DNA of 64,000 bases from Eubacteriaceae bacterium (GTDB lineage: Bacteria > Bacillota > Clostridia > Eubacteriales > Anaerofustaceae), in the NCBI GenBank assembly GCA_009782875.1, contig WRIE01000008.1:1-64000 (forward strand). The letters run 5' to 3'. The notes under the pieces were generated by a model. That model made no database searches. It was not told the DNA's origin and saw only the letters and a list, made by a program, of their open reading frames with translations. A program made the translations under genes and the position numbers. The number at the start of each line of letters is the position of its first letter. Within the stretch, counting starts at the first letter, position 1. Of the stretch, positions 1 to 9,381 are shown in pieces.

Positions 1-160
1 TCCGCCGCTCGATGCCGCTTAGCTTCCCGCTGTATCCTGGCAAAACCATCGCTGCAACCATCATGCCCACCAGCATTGCATTTCTTTGCTGGGAGGCTTC
101 AAACATGGCCAATCTTTCAAGGTGCTTGCCAACCTTCTCGTTTAGTGGTATATTCATCAT
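1..160 (-). CDS. Partial hypothetical protein (runs off left edge)
   Basis: The minus strand is open from an ATG ATG pair at 160-155 to the window edge, about 53 codons. The N-terminus reads MMNIPLNEKVGKHLERLA and continues into a Met/Val/Ala-rich hydrophobic stretch at residues 29-41. An AGGTG ribosome binding site lies about 8 bases upstream of the first ATG. I do not recognise the family, and only the N-terminus is visible. The hydrophobic stretch could be a membrane segment or a helix core. The antisense reading of the same DNA has no ribosome binding site and is taken as a shadow. Confidence 0.5.
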   Translation of the reverse strand, partial: MMNIPLNEKVGKHLERLAMFEASQQRNAMLVGMMVAAMVLPGYSGKLSGIERR

Positions 161-446
161 AAGGCTTCACCTGCCTGGTATTTTTTGTTTTCCAAACTCA
201 TAATACCATCTATGCGGTGTGTTGCCTTTTTTTTCATAATTTTATTCGAATTTCAACGTTATTCTTGATATTTCGACAGTTGCCAATTTGTGCTTTTTAA
301 ATTTCCTATGTTGGCTTTGCAATTACAGGATTTATTAAACAGCGAGTTGTTTTCGCCTGGAGAATCAGTTTTAACTCGTTATAAGAACACCTTGATTGAG
401 TGTTTTACAACGTTGATTAAACGATAAATTTTTGGAGGCAACGAAA

Positions 447-698
447 ATGAAAATTTGCATCGCATGCGGTATGCCCATGAAAGAAAAGCCTAATTTCGCA
501 ATGGGCGACGAAAGCAAGGATTATTGTGTCCATTGTGCCAATGAGGACGGTTCCATGCACTCCTTCGAGCAAAAAAAAGAGAGCATGATTGGCTTCATTA
601 TCAAAACACAAGGCTTAGCCCGCGAAGCCGCCGAAAGCGCCGCGTTGTCGATGTTGAAAAAACTCCCCGCTTGGAAAAACCATTTTGCGGAAAGTTAA
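447..698 (+). CDS. Small zinc-ribbon protein
   Basis: The protein has 83 residues and starts at ATG 447 (MKICIACGMPM), because GGAGG at 434-438 sits 8 bases upstream; the TTG at 432 lies before that site. It carries CxxCGMP at residues 4-9 and a second CxxC (DYCVHC) near residue 27, the arrangement of the putative zinc-ribbon family (zf-ribbon, PF12674 type). The C-terminal half is amphipathic helix with no motif. The role is unknown; such proteins are usually single-gene units of presumed regulatory or metal-binding function. It stands alone, with a terminator-like hairpin about 230 bases downstream. Confidence 0.75.
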   Translation: MKICIACGMPMKEKPNFAMGDESKDYCVHCANEDGSMHSFEQKKESMIGFIIKTQGLAREAAESAALSMLKKLPAWKNHFAES

Positions 699-1739
699 AC
701 TGCTATGGCATTTCAACACAGTGGTGTAGGCAGCTTCCAGGCAAAGAAGGTGCATTGGGGGGTACTACACCTACAACCACTCGATATGAGTGATGAAAGC
801 CCTGTAAAAACCTACGCTCCAGACAACCGAAACAAACGTTAACACAGAGGTTGCCGAATACCAACGAAAGCCCAAAAATGAATTTTAGACGCGGCGCTTA
901 GCTGCTACGTAGCCTAGCACTGTAAATTTCAAAACGCCCTCAAACCTATTGGCAAAGGGTGTTTTATAATTTTACAACCAAAAGATACAATGTGGGCATT
1001 TTCTATCGAGTTCCATTTTTTACGCTTCCCATCTAGCTTCAGCAATACAGGGGAACCTGCCAGCATTATCAAACTTACCCCGTGTGTGCACGGTTATTGC
1101 TTTATCTTGGTTTTCGAAAAATGTCGTGCATACGCCCTAAAATTGCAAGTTTTTTTTTCAATGAGCACATACTGAAAAAATACGCTGTCTGTATCTGAGG
1201 AAAGTCATGAATTATCCACATCTGTGTAATGCAGAATGAATTCATTGTTACTTAATTATCAGTTTTCACTAATGGAAGCCAAGATCTTGCTGATTCAATC
1301 CTTTCGCTTTGAAGAGTGATGAATCCCCGGCAATTCTATAAAGTTCCATCTGCCCATCTTTTTTTTATTCGCTTTAGCAATCCATTTTTTTATAAGTATA
1401 ATGTCACTATAAATATAGCTCTATAACTGCAAATTTTAATTGTACGTCAGTCATATCACCTGTAAGTAGAGTTTTCCATTGTGTTTTGCCCATTTTATCT
1501 TCATTCTATCTCAATCCAGATGAGAGATGAACGTTGATTTTTCATGTAAACGGTGTATGATATATAAATGGTGGAGCATTTAAGGCAAAAGTCTAGTTTA
1601 ACATCCAATAACTGTTATTTTTTACCTCTATATTATGACTTGAGTATAGATTCAATGCACTATTAGTATCTATTTATTCTTTGGAGCCAATCATAAGGTA
1701 TAAAAATGGAGGTTGTTAGCGCTTATGACAAGAACATAT
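699..1739. other. Intergenic stretch, no gene recognised
   Basis: About 1 kb of AT-rich sequence with stops in all frames and no ribosome binding site next to a long frame. It holds the terminator-like hairpin at 931-965. The right end runs into the decayed transposase. I see nothing else in it. Confidence 0.6.
931..965 (+). terminator. Rho-independent terminator
   Basis: AAAACGCCCT pairs with AGGGTGTTTT (one G-U pair) around a 15-base loop, followed by a T-rich stretch. It could end the transcript of the zinc-ribbon gene. Confidence 0.5.
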
Positions 1740-2712
1740 GAGGTTTATATACAAAGTGCCAAGCCTGTTTTGAAAATGCGGCAACGTGTATTGATGGAGC
1801 AAGTCATGATGTAGTTGTTGATGATTAGGCCGAGGAGGCCTTGATAGGGTGAAAACATCATCCAGCTTTTAGGAACGCCGATGCATGGACTTTGATCATG
1901 GATAGCATAAGAAACAATATCCCGGTTTGAGGTAGCCGGAAAGAATTAGAAGTATACGCATGGCATAGAAGCAATGATACTGGCCACTCATGCTAAAGGA
2001 ATGTCTACAAAGGACATTACGCGCGACATCTTTGGCAGATAGCATAACTGGCAAAATAATACCGTAGGTCGCCTAATGGCAGACGTGTCCTTTGTTGGAG
2101 CCTTCCCGATAGTATTCTTTGACAGGATATGCGCAAGGTGAAAAAGGACGGAAAACCAGTCAACAAGTACGCAACCAGCATGTTTGGCATGGCATCGATG
2201 GCATTAAGGACAATTTGGAGATTTTTTATCGACGAGGTCGGCAGAGCGTCATTCTAGGCCACAACATCCAACAGATCCACGACCAGTGGTTGAGGGCATC
2301 CTCGTCGTAGCTTGCCATGACAACCATACAGGCTCAACTAACACCATTGCCAGTGTTCCCCTGTAACCAAGTGCTGGTTTTGCTCGCTCGACATGGAGCG
2401 CAACTCGATTAAGCATGTCTCGCATAAGGATTTGAAGCCGCATATCGCTAATTTCAAAAAGTGTGCGGGCAGCAAGCGAAGAAACGGCTTTGTATTCATT
2501 AGACGATTTCAAATGAATAATAGGTAAGCAAATAGCCCCAAATACAAAATGAGGGAAGAAAATTGAATTGGCTTGCCATAACACTTCAACTATCTAAATG
2601 GGATGCTGCAAATGATTTATACCATCAACACAGGGGAGGGGTTCAACATGAAACTTTGGAAAATCAAGAAAACCACAAAGAATTGCCCAACATACGGCTC
2701 GTTAAGAAAACC
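1740..2712 (+). pseudogene. Decayed IS256/Mutator-family transposase
   Basis: Fragments in changing frames match the order of an IS256-type transposase. AKGMSTKDITRDIFG (about 1992-2036) corresponds to the family's 'KGMSTRDIQ' segment. FPIVFFD (about 2104-2123) matches the segment before the first catalytic Asp. GIDGIKDNLEIF lies near 2188-2223, RNSIKHVSHKD near 2397-2430, and YTINTGEGFNMKLWKIKK near 2614-2667 matches the conserved C-terminal 'TTNAIEGFN' block. Stops and frameshifts occur throughout, so it cannot be active. The terminal inverted repeats could not be defined. Recognition rests on family motifs recalled from IS256 relatives. Confidence 0.8.
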
Positions 2713-2962
2713 TACGCCCTAAATCCATACTCCCTCTAGGAGAACCATCCCCACCAAGGTCAATGCGATCTATAGAGTTCAAACGCAAACTTTCGTTCAA
2801 ATTCAAAGAAGGCTCTTGCCCAACAAAGTGACTTAATTCAACATCATTGGTTTGCATACCAATACTTTGCCAAAGCCAGTTCAGGGTCGTGGGATAAAGA
2901 CGTTTTATAGCCGCCTCATTCACCCCTGCAACCACCACCGAATAAATACAATGGAGACATCA

Positions 2963-4570
2963 ATGGATTTCTTTATAACACTTGCATTCATCATATTAGC
3001 AATTATCGGAATTATTCCAATAATAGTTGGATTTAGAAAGCTTATCTCTGAAAATAAGATAGTTAATGGAGTATTGCTGCTGGTAGCAGGGGCAATAGCT
3101 TTATCGATTGCATATGATGGGCTTGTTGCAGGGTCAATGCTTGATCAAATCGGCACAAGTAACAATAGCGTATATAGCAAATTGACACCAAGAGGTTCAA
3201 AAGAAGGCACTCTAACCATTTCACTTGATGAGTGGCATGGTTTTAAGCCTGTTCTAGATGCTAACCGTGGAATAGGTATAAGCAAAAAAGGATCAATATA
3301 TAGACAACTAGGGTTGGATGTAGATATTGTCGTTATTAACAATGATGAGGAAGGCCTTCAGGCGCTCATCGACAATAAGGTAGTCGCAATAGGCCAGTCA
3401 GTTAACGAGCTGCCCTATGTGCAAGGCCGTTTAGAAGCAGAAGGCATATCCTCAAAAATGGTTCTATTTACAGATAAGTCGTTAGGTGCGGATGCGATTG
3501 TCACTACTTCAAGCAGCATTTCTAGCATAGAGGATTTGGTGGGGCAAAATGTTGTTGTAGGCCGGGATTCGGCAGGGCATGTCATGCTTGAGTACTTTAT
3601 GAAAGTGTCGAGTTTATCGAATGAGCAAATAAACGATATTCGAAGAAATATGATATATGCTTCGAGCACAGAAGAGGCATACGATATTCTTGCCAAAGGG
3701 CGGTGCAATGTTGCAGCATTATGGGAGCCACTGGTTACCAAAGCGCAAATCGAGCTGGATGCTAGTATTGTTATATCAACAAAATCAGGAAGCAATTTGA
3801 TGATAGACGGAATCCTTTTCAGAGAGGATTACATTAATAAATACCCCGAGTCAGTCAAGAAGTTTATTGAAGGCACGCTGCAAGCAGCTAATGAACTGCA
3901 ACTTGATTTCTCATACATCAGAGAGTTTGAAGACTATAAAGATATGGAAATTGAAGAGATGCAATTAATGCAAAATTCGGTTCAGTTTACTAATTTTGCA
4001 GATAACAAGCAGCTGTTTAATGAAATAGCACCAGTGTTGTATCAAGAAATGGCAGAAGTATGGCAGGACGACCTGCTACGGGTCATTTCAAAATCTGGTC
4101 ACCTTACTGCTTTCGACAGCTCATATTTGCTAGAGATAGAAGCAGCTTTCCAAAACGATAACACAAATCAAAATACGTTTAGTGAAAAAGAGCGGGAATT
4201 AGTCAAAGACCAAGATGCATTGCTTTCTGTTCAGCTTAATGTTGAATTCGAGCCGGGTAGTGCTAATATTCAATCTGAATCGTATAAGGAACTAAATGAT
4301 TTTGCTAATACAGCGAAGATTCTTTCGTCTACTTATATAGCCATAGAGGGAAATTCTGATTCATCAGGTATAAGAGAGAACAACCAGGCACTGTCAGAAG
4401 AACGTGCCAGGTCAGTAATGCTCTACCTCCAGGCTCAAGGTATAAGCTCTGAAAGATTTTTAAAGCCTATAGGAAATGGAGACAGCAAACCTATAGCCGA
4501 CAACAATACATCAGAGGGCAGAGCTAAAAATAGGCGCACAGAGGTATATTTCAAGGCTATGGAACGATAG
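2963..4570 (+). CDS. Membrane-anchored substrate-binding / OmpA-like fusion protein
   Basis: The protein has 535 residues and starts at ATG 2963, preceded by GGAG at 2953-2956; an upstream in-frame ATG at 2951 is less likely. Residues 3-24 and about 35-58 are two hydrophobic segments. Residues of about 85-330 resemble an ABC-type periplasmic binding domain of the NMT1/phosphate-binding type. The last 110 residues form an OmpA/MotB-like peptidoglycan-binding domain with NQALSEERARSVMLYL and a terminal NRRTEVYF. The protein would be anchored in the membrane with both domains outside, the C-terminal one on the wall. Similar substrate-binding/OmpA fusions are known, but their function is not settled. 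No ABC permease or ATPase is adjacent, so classical import is doubtful. A perfect terminator follows at 4726-4753. Confidence 0.75.
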   Translation: MDFFITLAFIILAIIGIIPIIVGFRKLISENKIVNGVLLLVAGAIALSIAYDGLVAGSMLDQIGTSNNSVYSKLTPRGSKEGTLTISLDEWHGFKPVLDANRGIGISKKGSIYRQLGLDVDIVVINNDEEGLQALIDNKVVAIGQSVNELPYVQGRLEAEGISSKMVLFTDKSLGADAIVTTSSSISSIEDLVGQNVVVGRDSAGHVMLEYFMKVSSLSNEQINDIRRNMIYASSTEEAYDILAKGRCNVAALWEPLVTKAQIELDASIVISTKSGSNLMIDGILFREDYINKYPESVKKFIEGTLQAANELQLDFSYIREFEDYKDMEIEEMQLMQNSVQFTNFADNKQLFNEIAPVLYQEMAEVWQDDLLRVISKSGHLTAFDSSYLLEIEAAFQNDNTNQNTFSEKERELVKDQDALLSVQLNVEFEPGSANIQSESYKELNDFANTAKILSSTYIAIEGNSDSSGIRENNQALSEERARSVMLYLQAQGISSERFLKPIGNGDSKPIADNNTSEGRAKNRRTEVYFKAMER

Positions 4571-4725
4571 CTGACACGTTAGTATCCAATGGAAATATAT
4601 GTGAATAACAGAGGTGAAATGAGATCTGCGCTTCAAAACAATCATATGTATCATTGATTTCACATCTATACCAATCCATTTATTTTGTTTTTTGATTTCA
4701 GTATTCAAATTCCATTTCATGCACC

Positions 4726-4753
4726 AAAAAATGGCTTAAATAAGCCATTTTTT
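4726..4753 (+). terminator. Rho-independent terminator
   Basis: A perfect 13-bp stem, AAAAAATGGCTTA with TAAGCCATTTTTT, encloses an AA loop. The A and T runs allow it to work in both directions, between the OmpA-fusion gene and the leftward antitoxin locus. Confidence 0.85.
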
Positions 4754-4905
4754 ATAATATGAGCGCAAAATACCATTAGTAACGCTATAAACGAAGAAAA
4801 TTCATAACCTGCCTTGCCGATAAAAGATATCCGTTACGCATTAGCTGTGAAACAACAAGTAAATTCAGCGTTTTACTCAAGCAATAGAATTACTTTTGCT
4901 TCTAC

Positions 4906-4959
4906 CTAAATTGGCTGGCGTTCCCGCAAAGCGTCCAGAATTACGTTGGTATCAAGCAA
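4906..4959 (-). pseudogene. PIN-domain (VapC-like) toxin, truncated after 17 codons
   Basis: Directly after the Phd-type antitoxin and overlapping its stop, a TTG at 4959 opens a frame reading LLDTNVILDALRERQPI and then TAG. This is the canonical N-terminus of a PIN-domain nuclease with its first metal-binding Asp (LLDTNVILD). The remaining 110 or so residues expected for the family are absent downstream. The toxin is therefore non-functional while the antitoxin is complete. Confidence 0.65.
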
Positions 4960-5200
4960 AACATTCCGTTAGCCGCTCCAATCCCATATCGGCAAGGCCA
5001 ATATCATTTGGGAGCGTTCCGAAAAGACTATCAATTGATGTTATTTTTTCAGGTAAATTCTTCATATACCACGGTTCTTTATCATATCGGATAATCTTAG
5101 CTACTGGTTTGCCATATTTTGTAATTATTACGTCTTCGGTGTTGGCTAAATCTACGTATTTGCCAACATTGATTTTCAAATCAGATAATGCTATTTGCAC
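4952..5200 (-). CDS. Phd/YefM-family antitoxin
   Basis: The protein has 82 residues and starts at GTG 5200 with AGAGG about 8 bases upstream. The N-terminal half has the Phd/YefM pattern: helix ALSDLKINVGKYVDLA, then a strand DVIITKYGKPVAKIIRY, which forms the DNA-binding dimer. The C-terminal part would wrap the toxin. The next frame downstream is a PIN-type toxin cut off after 17 codons, so this is an orphaned antitoxin. It may still repress its own promoter or neutralise related toxins elsewhere. Family assignment is by pattern; partner and loss are seen in sequence. Confidence 0.8.
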   Translation of the reverse strand: MQIALSDLKINVGKYVDLANTEDVIITKYGKPVAKIIRYDKEPWYMKNLPEKITSIDSLFGTLPNDIGLADMGLERLTECFA

Positions 5201-5314
5201 AAGCTAAACCTCTTTATGCTTTATCTCTGTATATTGCATTGCATATCGGTGCTGTTCTATCCATAGATTCGGTGCTATTTGTAAATTATTTTTGAATTTA
5301 GCCCATGCCGGTGC

Positions 5315-5596
5315 CAACTGGTAAAAACCGTATATGAAAACGGGCAGAAGGCTGTTGCTCACTTTGAAAAAAGAGCGCAACAACCCCCAAAAGCACAAGA
5401 ACTGGAGTCAGTTAAAGAGGCATTTTCTGTGTGGCTGCGCTTGCTTGAAAAGACACAAAAAGATTTGCTGGAGTCACTTTTTTATAGCAATAGCACACCA
5501 CAAAACGATAAAGGCCAGTGCACGGGATATCTGGTATTTTCCGCATCGACTCCATGGATGGAGTGTCTCTGTATCATTTCACCAAAACAAGGATAG
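5315..5596 (+). pseudogene. Possible gene remnant with coiled-coil composition
   Basis: A frame without start codon reads QLVKTVYENGQKAVAHFEKR and continues with helical, charged sequence (ESVKEAFSVWLRLLEKTQKD) to about 5510, then loses protein-like composition before the TAG at 5594. I do not recognise the family. The composition suggests the C-terminal part of a helical protein whose 5' end is lost. The overlapping longer frame that starts with ATG 5334 looks less protein-like. Confidence 0.3.
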
Positions 5597-5659
5597 CGCA
5601 GAATTAATGTATAGGCTTTCATTTTTTAGAGCTTTCAATTCACCAGTTTTGTGAAATTT

Positions 5660-6961
5660 TTATGTGAATGCCGAAATATATCCAATAGTATAAAGCGGAA
5701 GATTGAGTAGCCAGCTTTCTTTTTTATAATCCGACATAGAAGTGCGAACGGATAAAGCCGGATGATACTTCTCTGCAAAGGCTTTCAAGCTTTTGCTTTG
5801 TAGATTAACTTCCGCTTTGACTTCCAGCGGAACAACAACATTGCCCAAATCAAGCAAGAAATCCACTTCGGATGTATTTCGCGCATTCGTCCAATAATAA
5901 GTTTCAATATTGGGCAAGGTTTTTAACTGCTGTAGAACATACTGCTCTGTCAGTGCGCCTTTGAACTCAACGAAAAGTGCATTGCCATCAAGCAGGACAT
6001 CCTGCCTAAGCCGTGTCATACAAGAGAGCAAACCTACATCAACTAAAAACAACTTAAAAGCTTTCAAATCCTCATAGGCTTTTAGCGGCAAATTCGGTGT
6101 GGTGGCGCGGTGAACCTTGTGTACAAGGCCACAATCAGCCAGCCACATCAGTGCGTATTCATACTCACGCGCCCGTGCCCCTTCTTTGATAATCCCATAG
6201 ATGAATTTCTTGTTTTCTTTTGCGAGTTGTGCAGGGATGCTATTCCACAACATACGGATACGTGGAACAATCTCGTTTGGAGCGTGTTTAAAAAAATCCT
6301 GTTCATATGCTGCCAATATACTTTGCTGAATTTCTCGCACCTCGTTGAAATCTCTGTTGGTGGCAAAGGATAGCACTGCTTCTGGCATGCCGCCTACATA
6401 GAAATAATGTTTTAGCAGGTCAATATATTCCTGCTTGAATGTAGTCGCCATTGCAAAGTCGCCTTGCTCCAATAAAGAGACAAATTGCTCCTTACCGCAA
6501 GCCAACATAAACTCAGCCAATGAGAGAGGATATAGGTCTAAAAACTCCACCTTGCCAACAGGAAAAGAAGTTCCCTGATGGAGTGCAACGCCGAGCATAG
6601 AACCTGCACAGATGATTCGATACTCCGGAGCATTTTCATTGAAGTATTTTAGAGAGGTTAGCGCCATGGGAACTTCCTGTACCTCATCAAAAATGATGAG
6701 AGTATTAGCTGGGTCAATTTTGTGCCCCGCATATAGCTCAATGCCTGTTATTAGGCGCATGACATCAAGGTCGCTAGAAAAAAGCTCTTTCATGCGCTGA
6801 TTGTTATCAAAACTGATATAGACAGTTTGCTCAAAAGCCGTTTTTCCGAACTCTTTCATCAACCAAGTTTTACCTACTTGCCGCGCTCCTCTTATAATTA
6901 GAGGTTTACTTGTACCCTTAGATCTCCATTTATACAATGTTTCGATTGCTACACGATACAT
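5660..6961 (-). CDS. DUF4143-type P-loop ATPase
   Basis: The protein has 433 residues; the start at 6961 has AGAGGTGA 6 bases upstream. Residues 25-32 are the Walker A motif GARQVGKT. Walker B lies near residue 90 (LIIFDEVQ), followed by the family's sensor region (ICAGSMLGVAL). The C-terminal third is a DUF4143 domain with a PD-(D/E)XK-like core near residue 370 (SEVDFLLDLG...VPLEVKAE). These ATPases are abundant, often multicopy and horizontally spread; their biological role is not established. This is one of two intact copies in the window, which also carries two decayed ones. It is monocistronic between toxin-antitoxin debris and a BrnT-like fragment. Confidence 0.85.
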   Translation of the reverse strand: MYRVAIETLYKWRSKGTSKPLIIRGARQVGKTWLMKEFGKTAFEQTVYISFDNNQRMKELFSSDLDVMRLITGIELYAGHKIDPANTLIIFDEVQEVPMALTSLKYFNENAPEYRIICAGSMLGVALHQGTSFPVGKVEFLDLYPLSLAEFMLACGKEQFVSLLEQGDFAMATTFKQEYIDLLKHYFYVGGMPEAVLSFATNRDFNEVREIQQSILAAYEQDFFKHAPNEIVPRIRMLWNSIPAQLAKENKKFIYGIIKEGARAREYEYALMWLADCGLVHKVHRATTPNLPLKAYEDLKAFKLFLVDVGLLSCMTRLRQDVLLDGNALFVEFKGALTEQYVLQQLKTLPNIETYYWTNARNTSEVDFLLDLGNVVVPLEVKAEVNLQSKSLKAFAEKYHPALSVRTSMSDYKKESWLLNLPLYTIGYISAFT

Positions 6962-7370
6962 TACATGTCACCTCTTCGATTCTCGTTATGATAATAGTAT
7001 AGCAGCAATCACAAAACACACAAGAACTTTCATAACTAAAATTCATTTATTTCATATGACTTTCGGAAATGGATAGCATTCTTTCACTTCTTTTCATGCA
7101 ATCTGTCTTAGCTTGAAACGAAAGCGTCAATGAGAATTGAAACCTTTGGATCAAACCTCCATTGGCAAGGATACCTCGATATTGACTAACCTGATTTCGT
7201 CTTTGATTTGTTGTCAAACTATCTAGTGATTTGAAAGTGAAATATCAGACTAAAAACAAATATTGAAGCATGTGCTAGCTATATTGGAATTGGAATAGGA
7301 AACGTTAACCATTCTTTCATGCGATCGCCCTGAGTGAGGTATTTAGGCTCAGCAATAGGATTGAATACCA
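6962..7370. other. Intergenic, no intact gene
   Basis: No supported gene. On the minus strand near 7270-7390 a frame reads MDWRVMVFNPIAEPKYL and continues to a TAG near 7276. It looks protein-like but has no recognisable family or start signal and is probably debris. Confidence 0.4.
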
Positions 7371-7520
7371 TTACACGCCAGTCCATGCGAGCTGGCTGAA
7401 TATTGCTGAGTGCGAAGTGTCTGCAATGCTATCCTTATCAATGATGTCGATGGTGAACCATTCCAATGCTTCCTCATCAAAAATCGCAAACTGTTCATGA
7501 AACGCGTTAACTGCGTATGC
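7371..7520 (-). pseudogene. BrnT-like toxin fragment
   Basis: A minus-strand frame reads AVNAFHEQFAIFDEEALEW. The block FHEQFAIFDEEA matches FYDQFAIFDEDA in the recognisable BrnT remnant at 13730-13954 at 9 of 12 positions. After this the BrnT match ends and a stop follows at 7371. No antitoxin is adjacent. It is called from this internal similarity only. Confidence 0.35.
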
Positions 7521-7561
7521 CTATGTCATTCCTAGAATATTCCAATAATATTGTCGAGATC

Positions 7562-8782
7562 CTACAAATACCGCACTCCGACAGCCTTGTCAGTTGAGGT
7601 TATCGGGAATATGTCTTCCGCCATGCAGACGACGCATCCTTCACCTCGCTTCATATCTGGTATTTTATCAAGCTGCTTGAACGAGGTTATATCTCCCATA
7701 TCACAGTTGATATGTTTCTTAACTTCAATGGGATAAAGAACGCCACCACGTTTGATTAACAGATCAATCTCATTACCATCTTTGTCTCGAAAGAAGTAAA
7801 AGTACATGCTGGGCGTTACTCCATCTTTGTTAACCCAGGATTTAACAATTTCACCAATGACAAACGTTTCAAACATTGCGCCCGCCATTGCTCCATTTTG
7901 GAGAACCTGTGCGTTATCCCAACCGACTAGATAGCTAGCAAGTCCAGTATCCAGGAAATAGGTTTTCGGAGTTTTTATCAGCCTTTTTAAGACATTATTA
8001 TTGTATGGCTTCAAAATATATATGATGTTTGAGGCGACCAGAACTGAAAGCCATTTTTCAGCCGTCTGCTGGCTGATACCAGTGTCTTTAGCAACATCAG
8101 CGATATTTAATAACTGCCCTGTTCTTGCAGCCATCGCAATCATAAATTTCTCGAATTTCAGCAAGTCCCCAACTTGCCCCAGCTTTGAAACGTCACGATC
8201 CAGATATGTTCGGATATAACTTGAATAAAACCTTGACCAATCAGTACCGCTTTCTACGATTTCGGGATAAAAGCCTCGCCAGATGTTCTCCCAAACTTCA
8301 TTGTATTTGATAGGTTTGGGATTGCGCCTGTTAAGGTATTCTGATGTAGGTACAAACTCTCCACGGAAATCGTCTCCAAGAATTTCTCGCATTGAAAGTC
8401 CGTAAAGGTCAATTAAATTCACTCGACCGGCGAGGCTCTCGGTCATATTTGACATCATCTCATATCGCTGCGAGCCTGACAGCAAAAACACGCCTTTTGC
8501 TCCAGTCCTATCAATGTATATTTTAATATATGGAAACAGCGAGGGGGCATATTGAATCTCGTCAACAAAAACAGGCGGCGGGAATTGTTCAAAAAACTCT
8601 TCAGGGCGTTCCACCGCAAGTCTTAGAAGCCGCCCATCGTCCAATGTTAGTTCTCTGTGCTCTGTAAACAAGATCTTCAGTACCGTCGATTTTCCCACTT
8701 GTCTTGCCCCCGTAACGCAAATAGCACCCTTTTCATTTATCGCTGATTTCAGTACTTCCTCGATATGCCTTATTATATACAC
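7562..8782 (-). CDS. DUF4143-type P-loop ATPase
   Basis: The protein has about 406 residues. I start it at GTG 8782 (MYIIRHIEEVL), because GAGAGG lies about 9 bases upstream and homologues begin with this segment; a longer frame extends to 8860. Walker A is GARQVGKST at residues 25-33, Walker B near residue 75 (PVFVDEIQYA), and the sensor motif LSGSQRYEMM follows. A winged-helix-like region (VAKDTGISQQTAEKWLSVLV) precedes the DUF4143 core DGNEIDLLIKRGG...PIEVKKH. The subtype differs from the ATPase at 5660-6961 but matches the decayed copies at 37.6 and 40 kb. Function is not established. Confidence 0.85.
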   Translation of the reverse strand: MYIIRHIEEVLKSAINEKGAICVTGARQVGKSTVLKILFTEHRELTLDDGRLLRLAVERPEEFFEQFPPPVFVDEIQYAPSLFPYIKIYIDRTGAKGVFLLSGSQRYEMMSNMTESLAGRVNLIDLYGLSMREILGDDFRGEFVPTSEYLNRRNPKPIKYNEVWENIWRGFYPEIVESGTDWSRFYSSYIRTYLDRDVSKLGQVGDLLKFEKFMIAMAARTGQLLNIADVAKDTGISQQTAEKWLSVLVASNIIYILKPYNNNVLKRLIKTPKTYFLDTGLASYLVGWDNAQVLQNGAMAGAMFETFVIGEIVKSWVNKDGVTPSMYFYFFRDKDGNEIDLLIKRGGVLYPIEVKKHINCDMGDITSFKQLDKIPDMKRGEGCVVCMAEDIFPITSTDKAVGVRYL

Positions 8783-8927
8783 AATAACCACGCCTCTCGT
8801 CTGATTTACAATCGTAGTTATATTATAGCCAATAACAGCGAAAAGTAAAGTGTTTTCCACAGTTTTTGATTATTAGGCTATGAGAAAGTATGTTCGTTGG
8901 CAATACTGCGTCTGGCTATGAAAAACT

Positions 8928-9104
8928 ATTGCAATAAGTTTCAGCAACGAAGATATTAACAAGTCTCTTTATGAATGGGACATCCAAAAAAAACGGCTGT
9001 CAGATGGCAAAATCAATGAAAACGGGTATCTTGAATGGAAATTGGGTTGGCGAAATAATAGCAAGCTAAATGATAGCGTGTCCAATGGTTATAGAGGAAT
9101 ATAG
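8928..9104 (+). pseudogene. C-terminal fragment of an Xre-type regulator
   Basis: The frame IAISFSNEDINKSLYEWDIQ and its continuation to YLEWKLGWRNNSKLN is closely similar to residues of about 105-150 of the intact Xre regulator at 27572-28042 (AISFNSEGINKYLSEW...YLEWKLGWYNNSKL). The helix-turn-helix half is missing. It marks an older, related element inserted in this area. Confidence 0.75.
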
Positions 9105-9381
9105 CAAGCCATTTACAAAACTTGTTATGAAATGGAATATCATTAGTAATAATTGATGCACTGTGACGATACAAACTACATCAAGAATCGCGAGGATTTG
9201 GTTCGTGTCGGTCTACAATGACTAAAGAATCTCGTCAGTCGTGGCATCTGAATGTTCGGTGGCAGTGGCGAGTTGATCATCACGATTATGTCATCACTGG
9301 ACATGAAGAGTGCGCTAAGGAACAATCGTGAGAAAAGTATTTTTGAGCGAAAAAAAAGCTTGAATTTCCATGCAGAATGAT
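9105..9381. other. Short intergenic region without a supported gene
   Basis: No ribosome binding site or recognisable product on either strand. Plus-strand fragments near 9180-9330 look weakly protein-like but carry stops. Confidence 0.4.

Noticed and set aside
2702-2938. 78-codon minus-strand open frame before the OmpA fusion gene
   Set aside because: No ribosome binding site, no recognisable product; lies at the end of IS256 debris.
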